A DNA stretch of 64,000 nucleotides, from positions 3,596,001 through 3,660,000 of the forward strand of contig NZ_CP056087.1 in NCBI RefSeq assembly GCF_001839655.2, in the 5' to 3' direction. Of the stretch, positions 26,552 through 35,025 are shown in pieces. This DNA is from Pseudomonas argentinensis. GTDB taxonomy: Bacteria > Pseudomonadota > Gammaproteobacteria > Pseudomonadales > Pseudomonadaceae. A program made the position numbers and the translations under genes. Positions within the stretch are counted from its first letter, which is position 1. Every line of letters starts with the position of its first letter. Under the pieces are notes generated by a model that saw only the letters and a list, made by a program, of their open reading frames with translations, was not told the origin of the DNA and made no database searches.

Positions 26552-26697
26552 GGGATCTCCTCGGTGCCAGCACGCCTGCGCAGCTGAAACGCTCAGGCAT
26601 GCATTGATGCCTGACGATAAAAACGATCACGCAGGAGCAGGCAGGGGCTGGCCCTGGGGCCGCGCACCGGCCGCGCCCACCGCGCAACCTAAGGAAA

Positions 26698-26896
26698 AAG
26701 CGACAGGCCGGTCTCCGGGCTTGCGAGCGCGAGTCCCCTGGGACACAGCGACCAACGCGCCTTCCCGTATCAGCGATACAGTGGCCAGAAGCGTGGTTGG
26801 ACTCGTTTACCGTTGCGGGGGCAGCGTCGGCATTGCTCGCTTGGCGGCAGCGCACCGACTTCCCAGTTTCACCCCTGGCCGCGACCAGGGGCACCT
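26698..26896 (-). ncRNA. Cobalamin riboswitch
   Basis: On the minus strand, in order: GGTGCCCCTGG at the 5' end, then GGTGAAACTGGGAAG, GCTGCCCCCGCAACGG (26824-26809), GGCCACTG (26786-26779) and the B12 box AGCCCGGAGACCGGCCTGTC (26721-26702). This is the full set of conserved blocks of the AdoCbl riboswitch (Rfam RF00174). It lies ahead of cobO and should shut off the ten-gene cob operon when cobalamin is plentiful. No TonB receptor gene stands between the switch and cobO. Confidence 0.95.
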
Positions 26897-26910
26897 GAAG
26901 CAGGTCGCAA

Positions 26911-26939
26911 AGGGTAAGGACTGACGGCGTAAGCGTCAA
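26911..26939 (-). promoter_or_regulatory. Sigma70-type promoter for riboswitch and cob operon
   Basis: TTGACG (26939-26934) and TACCCT (26916-26911) are separated by exactly 17 bases on the minus strand. Transcription would begin about ten bases before the riboswitch. The region lies just downstream of the NlpC/P60 gene ending at 26983, so some read-through from that gene is also possible. Confidence 0.6.
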
Positions 26940-26982
26940 TCGCAGAGTCGGTGATGTCGCACGGCCTCGCGCGACGGCATGC

Positions 26983-27510
26983 TCAGGGATGGCTGGCCAG
27001 TTCCACCGGAAAGACGCGCTTGGCTTCGATATAGGTGCGCTGCCAGTAGCTGTTGCCAAGGCTGTCCAGGCGCACCGTGCCACCTGAGGATGGCGCATGC
27101 ACGAAGCGCCCTTCGCCGACGTAGATGCCGGCATGGCTGACCTGCCGTCCACCGTTGGTGGCGAAGAACACCAGATCGCCACTGCGCAGGGAATCCCGGC
27201 CAATGGTCGGCGCGCGCATGCTGATCAGCTCGCGCGTCGAGCGCGGCAGCCTGATGCCGGCGGCGTCACGGTACACGTAGCCGATCAGCCCACTGCAGTC
27301 GAAACCGCTGTCCGGCGTATTGCCGCCGTAACGATAGGGGGTACCCACCAGACCCAGTGCGCGGAACAGCACATCGTCCGCGCCCCCCTGATAACCACCG
27401 GGTGCAGGCATGACCACGACGGGTTGCGGGGCAGGTGCGGGCACTCGGCTGGAGCAGGCACCGAGCAGTGCGGCGAGCAGAAGGAAGGCGATACGGACGG
27501 TGGCAGTCAT
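26983..27510 (-). CDS. NlpC/P60 family lipoprotein
   Basis: 175 residues. Signal peptide II with lipobox LGAC (Cys19) is followed by a Pro-rich linker (about residues 22-37) and an NlpC/P60 papain-like domain with Cys72 in GFDCSG, His in VSHAGIYVG and a third polar residue in FVHAPSSG. Such enzymes cut gamma-D-Glu to diaminopimelate bonds in peptidoglycan stems. It is a lipid-anchored envelope protein, paralogous to the next gene upstream (27646-28281). Confidence 0.9.
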   Translation of the reverse strand: MTATVRIAFLLLAALLGACSSRVPAPAPQPVVVMPAPGGYQGGADDVLFRALGLVGTPYRYGGNTPDSGFDCSGLIGYVYRDAAGIRLPRSTRELISMRAPTIGRDSLRSGDLVFFATNGGRQVSHAGIYVGEGRFVHAPSSGGTVRLDSLGNSYWQRTYIEAKRVFPVELASHP

Positions 27511-27560
27511 GGACGGACGATCCTGGAGCCTGAATGCGCCCTACTCTGCCGTGTTCACAA

Positions 27561-27591
27561 CTGCAGTGCAAGCTTTAGCTTTACACTGCAG
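27561..27591. other. Hairpin between the two NlpC/P60 genes
   Basis: CTGCAGTG (27561-27568) pairs perfectly with CACTGCAG (27584-27591), and the AGC/GCT core can extend the stem. It lies between the stop of one NlpC/P60 gene and the start of the next on the minus strand. No long T-run follows, so it may be an operator or an RNA processing site as easily as a terminator. Confidence 0.4.
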
Positions 27592-27645
27592 TCGCTTGAA
27601 AACATTCGAATTGTTACCCGAGCATGCTGACCGGGCAACTCCCCA

Positions 27646-28281
27646 TCAGTGTTGAGAGGCCAAATGCTCGGTCGGCGCCAATGCCAGAACGCGCTTGGCT
27701 TCAATGAAGGTGCGCTTCCAATAGCCATCGTCCAGGCTGTCGATACGCACGCCGCCGCTGCGACGGCTGGAGGAATGGATGAATTGATCGTCACCCAGGT
27801 AGATGCCGGCGTGGCTGACGCGGCCGCGACCGGCCGTGCTGAAGAACACCAGATCGCCGGGTTTCAGGGCCTTGCGATCGACCAGCGGGGCATCGATGTT
27901 GATCATGTCGCGAGTCGAGCGCGGCAGTTCCATCCCCAGCTCCTCGCGGAACAGGTAGCCGATGAAGCCGCTGCAATCGAAACCGGTTTTCACCGAGGTA
28001 CCACCGAAGCGGTAGCGCGTGCCGATCAGGGAAATACCCTTTTCCAGCACGCTGTCCGCCAGTTGCGGCAAGGCGTAAGGGGCATGATTGGCGAAATCGA
28101 CGACAGCGTCGTTTTCGCCGGCATCCTTGAGCTCCACGACAGGCGCAGCGACCACCGGCCTGGCAGGCAATGAAGCCTGGGCCTGAGGCGTATCGATCTG
28201 GGGTTGCGAGGTGTGGTTAGCGCAGGCGGCGAGAACCAATGTGAGTGCGAGAGGCACGAGGGGTGCGAAGCGTTTGCGCAT
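27646..28281 (-). CDS. NlpC/P60 family lipoprotein (paralogue)
   Basis: 211 residues. Signal peptide II has lipobox LAAC, followed by a roughly 60-residue Ala/Pro-rich spacer and an NlpC/P60 domain with Cys in GFDCSGFIGYLF and His in VSHAGIYLG, then FIHSSSRRSGG. The longer spacer than in the downstream paralogue suggests a different reach through the periplasm. The ATG at 28281 gives MRKRFAPLVP; a GTG two codons upstream is also possible, and neither has a strong ribosome site. Likely a peptidoglycan DL-endopeptidase. Confidence 0.88.
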   Translation of the reverse strand: MRKRFAPLVPLALTLVLAACANHTSQPQIDTPQAQASLPARPVVAAPVVELKDAGENDAVVDFANHAPYALPQLADSVLEKGISLIGTRYRFGGTSVKTGFDCSGFIGYLFREELGMELPRSTRDMINIDAPLVDRKALKPGDLVFFSTAGRGRVSHAGIYLGDDQFIHSSSRRSGGVRIDSLDDGYWKRTFIEAKRVLALAPTEHLASQH

Positions 28282-28335
28282 GGGCACGACCGTGGCATGA
28301 AAAATGAACAGCCGCGACTATGCCCGCGAACGGGC

Positions 28336-29115
28336 TCATTTGCAAATATTATGAGCAGCGATGTGACTCAGTAGTTCCGGGAAAACATCTAAGGCCCGTT
28401 CTTCCAGCCGCAAGTCAACCCGGTCACTGACCCGGGTGTGCGACAAATTGACCTCCACCGTCACGCCTCCCGACCGGCGCGCCTGCAGCAGCGGCTCGGC
28501 TATATAAGGAAAGCTGGCGCTGGTGCCGGCACTGATCACCAGGTCGAAACCCTTCGCCAACTGCCGTCGTAGACGCTCCAGGGCTACGGACGGCAACAGC
28601 TCCCCGAACAACGTCACCGGTGGGCGCAGCACGCCATCGCAAGCCGCGCACAGCGGTGGTAGCGGCCGCTGCAGATGCTCGGCCAACCGCTCGTCGGTTT
28701 GTCCGCATCGCTGGCAATAAAGCGGCGCCAATTCTCCGTGAATCTCTATCAGCCGGTCCATGGGGCTGCCGGCCAGGCGGTGGTACCCATCGATATTCTG
28801 GGTCAGCACCCAGCATTCGGGCTTGATGGCCTGCAGTTCGGCTATCGCCTGGTGGCCGGCGTTCGGCCCGGCGCCCAGGCAGGCGCTGCCAAGCTGCGCC
28901 AGGTATTTCCAGCACAGCGCCGGATCACGGCGCAGCATCTCGCCGGACATGGCCACCTCGATCGGCACGCCATCATCGGTATGGTCGTTGTACAGGCCGC
29001 CGATGCCGCGGTAGGTGGGCAAGCCGGAGTCGGCGGAAATTCCCGCCCCGGTGATGATCAGGATGCGCTGCGCGTCGATGAACGCCGACGCCAGGCGCTG
29101 CAGTTGCGGCCGCAT
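28336..29115 (-). CDS. Sirtuin-type NAD-dependent protein deacylase
   Basis: 259 residues. The Rossmann motif is ITGAGISADSGLPTYRG, then TQNIDGYHRLAG, the catalytic His in IEIHGEL, and a zinc knuckle CQRC...CAAC. It removes acyl groups from protein lysines at the expense of NAD. The ATG at 29115 overlaps the stop of the Tag-like glycosylase gene (TGATG), so the two are probably co-translated. The frame continues upstream, but those residues are shadow of the glycosylase gene. Confidence 0.92.
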   Translation of the reverse strand: MRPQLQRLASAFIDAQRILIITGAGISADSGLPTYRGIGGLYNDHTDDGVPIEVAMSGEMLRRDPALCWKYLAQLGSACLGAGPNAGHQAIAELQAIKPECWVLTQNIDGYHRLAGSPMDRLIEIHGELAPLYCQRCGQTDERLAEHLQRPLPPLCAACDGVLRPPVTLFGELLPSVALERLRRQLAKGFDLVISAGTSASFPYIAEPLLQARRSGGVTVEVNLSHTRVSDRVDLRLEERALDVFPELLSHIAAHNICK

Positions 29116-29834
29116 CAATGGTTGACCGTATGGGCCAGCATCACCGAAAGCTGGCACAGGGGCCGACCACTTTCCCAATGCCACTGATTGAATGCTGCCT
29201 GAACCGCTGCGCGGTCGCGCTGGCTGCTGGGTACCTTGTCGACGATCTTCTGCGCCTTGAGGGCGGCGACCATGTCGTCGCTGGGAATAAAGGTGTCCTT
29301 GCCGACCATGCGCAGAAAGCGCGGCGCGGAAAGCCCGCCGAGCTGGGTGCCCTGCTTGGCCAGCCAGTGCCAGAGGCCGACGATATCGGTCACCGGCCAC
29401 TCGGCGATCAGCGCACCAAAGGCGAAGCCGGGTTTGGGCGCAGCGGCCTTCCCCGCAGCCGCCGGGCCGGTGAGCGCACCGTGCTCGACATCGAGGATGA
29501 ACTGCGCATTGCGCGGCACGCTCTTGAGCTTGCCCAGGTGGCGAATCAGCCGGGCATCCTGCATCAGTCGTTCCAGGCGCTCGCCCCCCATCAGCACGAC
29601 CTTTTCCGGGTCGAAGCCGAAGAACACTTCCTCGAAGGCCGGCCACTTGGCGTCGACCAGGCTGTGCTTGAGGCCGGCCCTGAAGATGCGCAGGCTCATG
29701 ATCGACAGGTAGCGATCGTTACCCAGCGCGCGCAGCTTCTTGTCCGAAACCGGCTGCGGCAGCCGCGCCTCGAGCGCCTCGACCGAGCCGAAGCGGTTCA
29801 CGCAGTACTCATGCAGCCATCGATAATCGTGCAT
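29115..29834 (-). CDS. Tag-like DNA-3-methyladenine glycosylase I family protein
   Basis: 239 residues. The segment LSIMSLRIFRAGLKHSLVDAKWPAFEEVFFGFDPEKVVLMGGERLERLMQ... aligns with the helix-hairpin-helix core of E. coli Tag (its FDPVKVAAM...VQDAGIIRHRGK). The zinc ligands of classical Tag are not evident: there is no Cys near residue 4 and no His-Cys pair at the C-terminus. It may be a diverged base-excision glycosylase or a non-enzymatic relative. It is followed directly by the sirtuin gene. Confidence 0.75.
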   Translation of the reverse strand: MHDYRWLHEYCVNRFGSVEALEARLPQPVSDKKLRALGNDRYLSIMSLRIFRAGLKHSLVDAKWPAFEEVFFGFDPEKVVLMGGERLERLMQDARLIRHLGKLKSVPRNAQFILDVEHGALTGPAAAGKAAAPKPGFAFGALIAEWPVTDIVGLWHWLAKQGTQLGGLSAPRFLRMVGKDTFIPSDDMVAALKAQKIVDKVPSSQRDRAAVQAAFNQWHWESGRPLCQLSVMLAHTVNH

Positions 29835-29856
29835 CGCTTGTGGTCAGCCCTCGAGA

Positions 29857-30681
29857 TTACAGGTTCATCACGTTGAGAAAGCGTGGTGTAGCCTGCTCGT
29901 CGATCTTCAGGCTGGTGAAATCGAACAGGTTGCGATCCGCCAGTTGCGAGGGCACCACGTTCTGCAGGGCGCGGAACATGATCTCGGTACGGCCCGGCGA
30001 CTTGCGCTCCCACTCCTGCAGCATGTCCTTGACCACCTGGCGCTGCAGGTTTTCCTGGGAGCCGCACAGGTTGCAGGGGATGATCGGGAATTCCTTGAGC
30101 GTGCTGTAGGCTTCGATATCCGCCTCGCTGCAGTAGGCCAGCGGGCGAATCACCACGTTGCGCCCGTCGTCGGCGCGCAGCTTGGGCGGCATGGCCTTGA
30201 GGGTGCCGCCGTAGAACATGTTGAGAAAGAAGGTCTCCAGGATGTCGTCGCGGTGGTGACCGAGGGCCATCTTGGTCGCGCCGATCTCGTCGGCGAAGGT
30301 GTACAGGGTGCCGCGGCGCAGGCGCGAGCACAGCGAGCAGGTGGTCTTGCCTTCCGGGATCTTTTCCTTGACCACCGAATAGGTGTCCTTTTCGACGATG
30401 TGGTACGCCACCCCGATGGACTCCAGGTAGGCCGGCAGCACATGTTCGGGAAAGCCCGGCTGCTTCTGGTCCATGTTGACCGCGACGATCTCGAAGTTGA
30501 TCGGCGCGACCTTCTGCAGGTACAGCAGGATGTCGAGCATGGTGTAGCTGTCCTTGCCACCGGACAGGCAGACCATGACCTTGTCGCCCTCCTCGATCAT
30601 GTTGAAATCGGCGATGGCTTCGCCGGCCTGCCGACGCAGGCGTTTTTGCAGCTTGTTCTGATTGACCGAGAGGGTGCCCAT
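29857..30681 (-). CDS. ttcA: tRNA 2-thiocytidine biosynthesis protein
   Basis: 274 residues. TtcA thiolates C32 of certain tRNAs using an Fe-S cluster. The PP-loop SGGKDS lies at residues 40-45, and the cluster Cys pairs are CSLC and [16 protein letters not shown] is the second ATP-pyrophosphatase motif. The start at 30681 gives [17 protein letters not shown], the conserved opening; the frame is open 13 codons further. Confidence 0.94.
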   Translation of the reverse strand: MGTLSVNQNKLQKRLRRQAGEAIADFNMIEEGDKVMVCLSGGKDSYTMLDILLYLQKVAPINFEIVAVNMDQKQPGFPEHVLPAYLESIGVAYHIVEKDTYSVVKEKIPEGKTTCSLCSRLRRGTLYTFADEIGATKMALGHHRDDILETFFLNMFYGGTLKAMPPKLRADDGRNVVIRPLAYCSEADIEAYSTLKEFPIIPCNLCGSQENLQRQVVKDMLQEWERKSPGRTEIMFRALQNVVPSQLADRNLFDFTSLKIDEQATPRFLNVMNL

Positions 30682-30823
30682 GGCGCGCAAGAATCCGCTA
30701 TAAGTACTGAAGCCGCGCATTTTACCCAGAAAACGAGGCGCACCCCAGCCACAAAACGGCTAACTGTCGGCGCGCCGGCGAAACCCGCCAGCAACGCGCC
30801 CTCTCATCGATCAAGGAAAGCCG

Positions 30824-31402
30824 ATGAACCAGGAAACCTTACCCGACTGCAAGCTGCTCGACCTGCTGGAAGCCTCGCCCGCCGGGCTCACCGAGTACGA
30901 ACTGCTGTTGCGCCTGAACCGCTGGCAGGGCCGTGACGAGCGCCTGCCGGACGACACTCTGGAGCTGTTTCGCAGCCACTTCCTGCTGTTTCATACGCTG
31001 TACCGGCTACGCGATCAACTGCATGCCGAGGGCCGGGCGTCGCTGCAGATCAGCCCGCTGTGCATCCGCCTGCTGCCTTACCAGGCTGGGCAAGGCGGCC
31101 TGAGCGAACCGGAGCCACTGCGCGACTACTACCTGGATCTCGATCATTTGCGTGACACCGGCGCCGAGGATGTCGAACAGATGCTTGGCGCCTTCTGGGT
31201 GCGCCTGCAGGGCGGCGAAGACCGGCAACAGGCGCTGGCCACGCTGGAGCTGGACGCACAGGCTGGCGAACTCGACCTGACGATCATCCGTCAGCGCTAC
31301 CGACAGCTGGTCAGCCTTCATCACCCGGATCGCGGCGGCTGCACCCAGCGCCTGCAGCGCATCAACAGCGCCATGGAAACCCTGCAGCGCTACTACCGCT
31401 GA
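30824..31402 (+). CDS. DnaJ-related protein with C-terminal J-like domain
   Basis: 192 residues. The N-terminal ~130 residues form a helical DnaJ-related domain; the last ~50 residues are a short J domain with HHPDRGG, retaining the HPD tripeptide that stimulates Hsp70 ATPase. J domains are usually N-terminal, so this layout marks the DNAJ-related family of gammaproteobacteria. The client is unknown. The gene is divergent from ttcA. Confidence 0.82.
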   Translation: MNQETLPDCKLLDLLEASPAGLTEYELLLRLNRWQGRDERLPDDTLELFRSHFLLFHTLYRLRDQLHAEGRASLQISPLCIRLLPYQAGQGGLSEPEPLRDYYLDLDHLRDTGAEDVEQMLGAFWVRLQGGEDRQQALATLELDAQAGELDLTIIRQRYRQLVSLHHPDRGGCTQRLQRINSAMETLQRYYR

Positions 31403-31484
31403 GCCCTACCACTCGGCTCAAAGCCCTGCAGCGGGCGAGGATTTGCGACATAATCGGCGGCAGTTACCCGCCCCCGAAGCCGTC

Positions 31485-31979
31485 ATGCCCGATCAGATCC
31501 ACGCCCGCGTCGAAGCCTGTTACCAGCAGGCGGAAACCTTCTTCAAGCGGCGCTTCACCCGCCCGCAGGTGAGTTTCAAGCTGCGCGGGCAAAAGGCTGG
31601 CGTGGCGCACCTCACCGAAAACAAGCTGCGCTTCAATCCGCAGCTGTATCGCGACAACCAGGAAGATTTCCTGCGCCAGACCGTGGCCCACGAGGTGGCC
31701 CACCTGATCGCCCACCAGCTGTTCGGCCTGAACATTCAACCCCACGGCGAGGAATGGCAGCTGATCATGCGCGGCGTCTATGAGCTGCCGCCGCACCGCT
31801 GCCATACCTACGAGGTGAAGCGGCGCCAGGTCAGCCGGTTCATCTACCGCTGCCACTGCCCACAGGGCGAGTTTCCGTTTTCCGCCCAGCGCCACGCGTT
31901 GGTGGCCAAGGGGCGCCGCTACTTCTGCCGGCGCTGCAAGATCACCCTGCAGTTCACCGGCGAGCAGCGCGTCGAATAG
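31485..31979 (+). CDS. sprT: SprT family zinc metalloprotease-like protein
   Basis: 164 residues. H69-E70-V-A-H73 forms the metal site in TVAHEVAHLIAHQLFG, and the C-terminal half has a zinc ribbon (CHCP ... CRRC). SprT relates to SPRTN/Spartan, which in eukaryotes cuts proteins crosslinked to DNA; the bacterial role is not established. I start it at 31485 (MPDQIHARVEACYQQAE); the open frame begins at 31443. Its stop lies six bases before the repeat remnant at 31986. Confidence 0.9.
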   Translation: MPDQIHARVEACYQQAETFFKRRFTRPQVSFKLRGQKAGVAHLTENKLRFNPQLYRDNQEDFLRQTVAHEVAHLIAHQLFGLNIQPHGEEWQLIMRGVYELPPHRCHTYEVKRRQVSRFIYRCHCPQGEFPFSAQRHALVAKGRRYFCRRCKITLQFTGEQRVE

Positions 31980-31985
31980 AGCCAG

Positions 31986-32018
31986 GGCGCGGTCGTGCGG
32001 CCGTATTAACAGGCCCTA
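31986..32018. repeat. Probable decayed end of the MITE-like element
   Basis: The 13 bases GGCGCGGTCGTGC match exactly the sub-terminal part of copy 2 of the element (read on the element strand). They are followed by a degenerate form of its terminus, with AACAGGCCCTAG in place of AACAGACCCTA. It fills nearly all of the gap between the convergent sprT and cheV genes, and its final CTA is the reverse complement of the cheV TAG stop codon. Confidence 0.55.
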
Positions 32019-32903
32019 GTTGTCGAGGCGCTGAAAGGCACGCAGCAGCGCGTGGCTGAGGTCCACACTGGAGAACTTGGTGAGCACGTCGTTGGCGCCG
32101 ACCGCGCGGGCCTTCTCGGTGTTCATGGTGCTGTCCAGCGAGGTGTGCAGCAGCACATAGGTTTCGCCGAGTTCGGCGTCCTTGCGGATCTGCTGAACCA
32201 GGGCATAACCATCCATCTCCGGCATTTCGATATCCGAAACCAGCACCTCGACCGGCCGTCCCTCCTCCCGTGCCGCTCGCAATACTTCGAGGGCACTGGC
32301 AGCGCTGCGCACCGCCTGGCAATCGAGGTCGAGCTTGCGCAGGGTGATCAGCGTCTGCTGCAGGGCCACCTGGGAATCGTCGACCACCAGCACGCGTCGG
32401 CCCTGCAGCAATCGCTGCTCGTCCGCGGTCAGCAGTTGCTCGCCGACCTCTTCGAGCGGCGCCGGGGCGAGTTCATGCAGCACTTTCTCGATATCGAGAA
32501 TCTGCACGATGGTGCCGTCGATCTGGGTCACTCCGGTGATGAAGGCGCGCGTGCCGGCACCCGAGGGTGGCGGACGCACATCGCGGGTCGAACACTGCAC
32601 GATACGCTCGACGCTGTGCACGTGCAGGCCCTGCCGAGACCGACTCAGCTCGGTGACGATCAGGCAACCTTCACCGGCATCGCTGCCGCCACGTTCGCCG
32701 ATCGCCCGGGCCAGGTCGATGACCGTCAGTGCCGAGCCCCGCAAGGTCGCCACGCCACGCACATGGGGGTGCCGACTGGGCATCTTGGTCAGGGCGGGAC
32801 AGGGAATGATTTCGTTGACCTTGAGCAGGTTGATGCCCAGCAGGCGACCGTTGTGCAAACGAAACAGCAGCAGCGACAGCGCGTCGCCAAGCACCATGTT
32901 CAT
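32016..32903 (-). CDS. cheV: CheV-type chemotaxis coupling protein
   Basis: 295 residues. An N-terminal CheW-like domain (about 1-145, FRLHNGRLLGINLLKVNEII onward) is followed by a C-terminal receiver domain with VLVVDDS and the phospho-acceptor Asp in VLVSDIEMPEMDG. CheV couples chemoreceptors to the CheA kinase and is tuned by phosphorylation. The ATG at 32903 follows GGGGG at eight bases; an upstream ATG at 32918 has no site. The TAG stop is formed by the end of the repeat remnant. Confidence 0.9.
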   Translation of the reverse strand: MNMVLGDALSLLLFRLHNGRLLGINLLKVNEIIPCPALTKMPSRHPHVRGVATLRGSALTVIDLARAIGERGGSDAGEGCLIVTELSRSRQGLHVHSVERIVQCSTRDVRPPPSGAGTRAFITGVTQIDGTIVQILDIEKVLHELAPAPLEEVGEQLLTADEQRLLQGRRVLVVDDSQVALQQTLITLRKLDLDCQAVRSAASALEVLRAAREEGRPVEVLVSDIEMPEMDGYALVQQIRKDAELGETYVLLHTSLDSTMNTEKARAVGANDVLTKFSSVDLSHALLRAFQRLDN

Positions 32904-32985
32904 ACCCGCATCCCCCATCCAACAGAAAACGAAATAAAGTGGCCCGGCGGCATGGCGCCCGGCTCATTGCTCTAATGGCAATCGG

Positions 32986-33222
32986 TCAACCCAGAAACGC
33001 GGCAACCTGTGGTGCGTCGAACGGCCAGTGCAGTTCGGCCCCCGTGTCGGTGCGCCGTAGCACGGGAATCACCAGCGCGTAGCGCTCCAACAGCCCGGGC
33101 CGATCGGCGATATCCACCAATTCGACCAGCAGACCGTTTTCCACGAATGGCATCAGCACGGCCTCGGCGTATTCACAGAGATGACAGCCCAGGGTGCCGA
33201 GTAGCTGGCATTCAGGAAGCAT
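32986..33222 (-). CDS. Glutaredoxin-like thioredoxin-fold protein
   Basis: 78 residues. CHLC near the N-terminus (LLGTLGCHLCEYAEAVL) is the redox pair, and VIPVLRRTDTGAELHWPFDAPQVAAFL carries the cis-Pro of the fold. This is the DUF836/YfcJ-like small glutaredoxin type, a cytosolic thiol oxidoreductase of unknown partner. The start at 33222 gives MLPECQLLGTLGCHLCEY; the open frame begins at 33255. Confidence 0.85.
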   Translation of the reverse strand: MLPECQLLGTLGCHLCEYAEAVLMPFVENGLLVELVDIADRPGLLERYALVIPVLRRTDTGAELHWPFDAPQVAAFLG

Positions 33223-33279
33223 GGTCGAAGCAGCCCGCGAGGTGACAGAGCGCAAAGTCTATCACCTCGAGCTGTCTAC

Positions 33280-34404
33280 TCAGCCCTTCTCGCCGTCCTG
33301 ATTGCCTGGCGGCGCCAGCGTCGAGCCCAGCAGGCCCTGCAAGCCATCGAGCAAGCGCCCGTTGAGCTGTTCGGCCTTTTCCAGGCGCCCGGCGTCGAAG
33401 CGCTCGTCCAGCGAGAACCCGCCCTTGAGCAGATCCTGCAGCAGCCCCTTGCCATCGCTGACCCAGGCGTCCGCCGTGCGCAGAGCATCGAGCAGACCCT
33501 GGGCGTAATCGGTAAGCGCACCGTTGGTCGCGCTGGCTGGTTGCCCGCCCTGATTGGAGACCGCGCCGTAGGTATCAGTGGCCTGGCGTACGCTGGTCTG
33601 GGTCAGGCGCAGCGACATGGAGGCCAGCTGCGAGCTGTCCATGTCCAGCGCCATGGCGCGGTCAAAGGCCCCGGCCATATCGCCGGAATAGAAGGAATTG
33701 GACAGATCCTGCACCTGGTCGAAGAGTTTCCCCAGGGCGGCCTTTTCCTCATCATCCAGCTCACCCTCGACCTCCACCTGCCAGCCGCCGATCTGCAGGC
33801 TGCCGGACTGGCTGCCGGCACCTTCGGTGCGCGACCAGGCCGCCGAGGCCTGGGCAACCGATACGCGCAGGCGGTCGCCGTCACGGGTGGTGATGTTGAG
33901 TTCGAAGCTTTCCGCCACCGCGGCGAAACGATCGCTGGAAGTCGGCGTGACGCCGCTGTTGCCGCCGGTGGCCGGCACGCCACCGTAGAGTTTGTCGAGC
34001 CCGGCGAAACCCTGCTCGATGCGCTTGAAGGTGTCGTCGATGTCCGTGGCGACTTTATCCTTGAGCACGCCCATGCCATCGAGAATCTTGCGCGCCTCGT
34101 CGAACCCCTTCTGCACACCGGAGCGGGCCTGATCGAGAAGCTGCTGCAGTTTCTCGGGGCTGGCGCCCGATGCCGCCTCGCTCTTGAGGCGTTGCTCGAC
34201 GAAGCCCAGCACACGATCGGCGACTTTCTCCGGGGAGAAGTCGTCCTGCTTGGCCGTCAGCGAGCCTGGCGGCAGGCCGAGGCGCTCAGCCAGGCGGTTG
34301 GACAGCGCGGCCTGGGCATCGGCCGCATTGCGAATGGTGGGCTGACCGCCGAGTTGGGGCGAGCGGCCTGTCGTGTTGGTCGACAGCGGGATGGAAATAG
34401 CCAT
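33280..34404 (-). CDS. DUF5610 domain protein
   Basis: 374 residues without a signal peptide. The N-terminus is Ser/Thr-rich and probably disordered (MAISIPLSTNTTGRSPQLGG), followed by a helical segment (residues 35-135), a beta-rich central part (SFELNITTRDGDRLRVSVAQASAAW) and a helical C-terminus. This matches DUF5610 proteins found mainly in Pseudomonas and relatives, of unknown function. It is monocistronic by position and lies next to the broken amt gene. Confidence 0.7.
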   Translation of the reverse strand: MAISIPLSTNTTGRSPQLGGQPTIRNAADAQAALSNRLAERLGLPPGSLTAKQDDFSPEKVADRVLGFVEQRLKSEAASGASPEKLQQLLDQARSGVQKGFDEARKILDGMGVLKDKVATDIDDTFKRIEQGFAGLDKLYGGVPATGGNSGVTPTSSDRFAAVAESFELNITTRDGDRLRVSVAQASAAWSRTEGAGSQSGSLQIGGWQVEVEGELDDEEKAALGKLFDQVQDLSNSFYSGDMAGAFDRAMALDMDSSQLASMSLRLTQTSVRQATDTYGAVSNQGGQPASATNGALTDYAQGLLDALRTADAWVSDGKGLLQDLLKGGFSLDERFDAGRLEKAEQLNGRLLDGLQGLLGSTLAPPGNQDGEKG

Positions 34405-34500
34405 GGCAAGTCACCGAAACGGAGCATGTCCAAGGTTGACGGCAGCCCCGGGCAAAAGTTTAGGGTTGGCCGTCAGCCAATCGACCAGACGGTTAGCGGC

Positions 34501-35025
34501 TCAGTCCTGGCTCACCGAACCGATCTTGTGGATCGACAGGTCGGCGCCGTAATACTCCTGCTCTTGGCTCAGGCGAATGCCCACCAGCAGCTTGAGCAGG
34601 CCATACACCACAAAGCCGCCGAGCAGGGCCACGGCCACGCCGGCCAGGCTGCCAAGCAGCTGACTGGTGAGGCTCACACCGCCCAGGCCACCCCACCACG
34701 GTTGGCCAAAGATACCGCAGGCGATGCCGCCCCACAGGCCGCACAATCCGTGCAGGGGCCAGACGCCGAGCACGTCGTCGATCTTCCATCTGACCTGCGT
34801 CGCGGTGAAGGCCCAGACGAACAACGCGCCAGCGATGGCGCCAGTGATCAGTGCGCCCACTGGATGCATCAGGTCGGAGCCGGCGCAGATGGCAACCAGC
34901 CCGGCCAGCGGGCCGTTGTGCAGGAAGCCCGGGTCGTTGCGCCCGACGATCAACGCCGCCAGGGTGCCACCGACCATCGCCATCAGCGTATTGACGGCCA
35001 CCAGCCCGCTGATGCTGCCCAAGGA
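34501..35025 (-). pseudogene. amt: amt ammonium transporter, 5' part lost
   Basis: Only the C-terminal ~175 residues of an Amt/AmtB channel remain, from SLGSISGLVAVNTLMAM to the end. The second pore His region (VWPLHGLCGLWGG) and the cytosolic tail (LSQEQEYYGADLSIHKIG) are kept, while about 230 N-terminal residues including the first pore His are gone. The frame continues to 35133 with unrelated residues, so the break is near 35025. A channel cannot form from this half. The C-terminal part has no stops, so the deletion may be recent. Confidence 0.85.
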
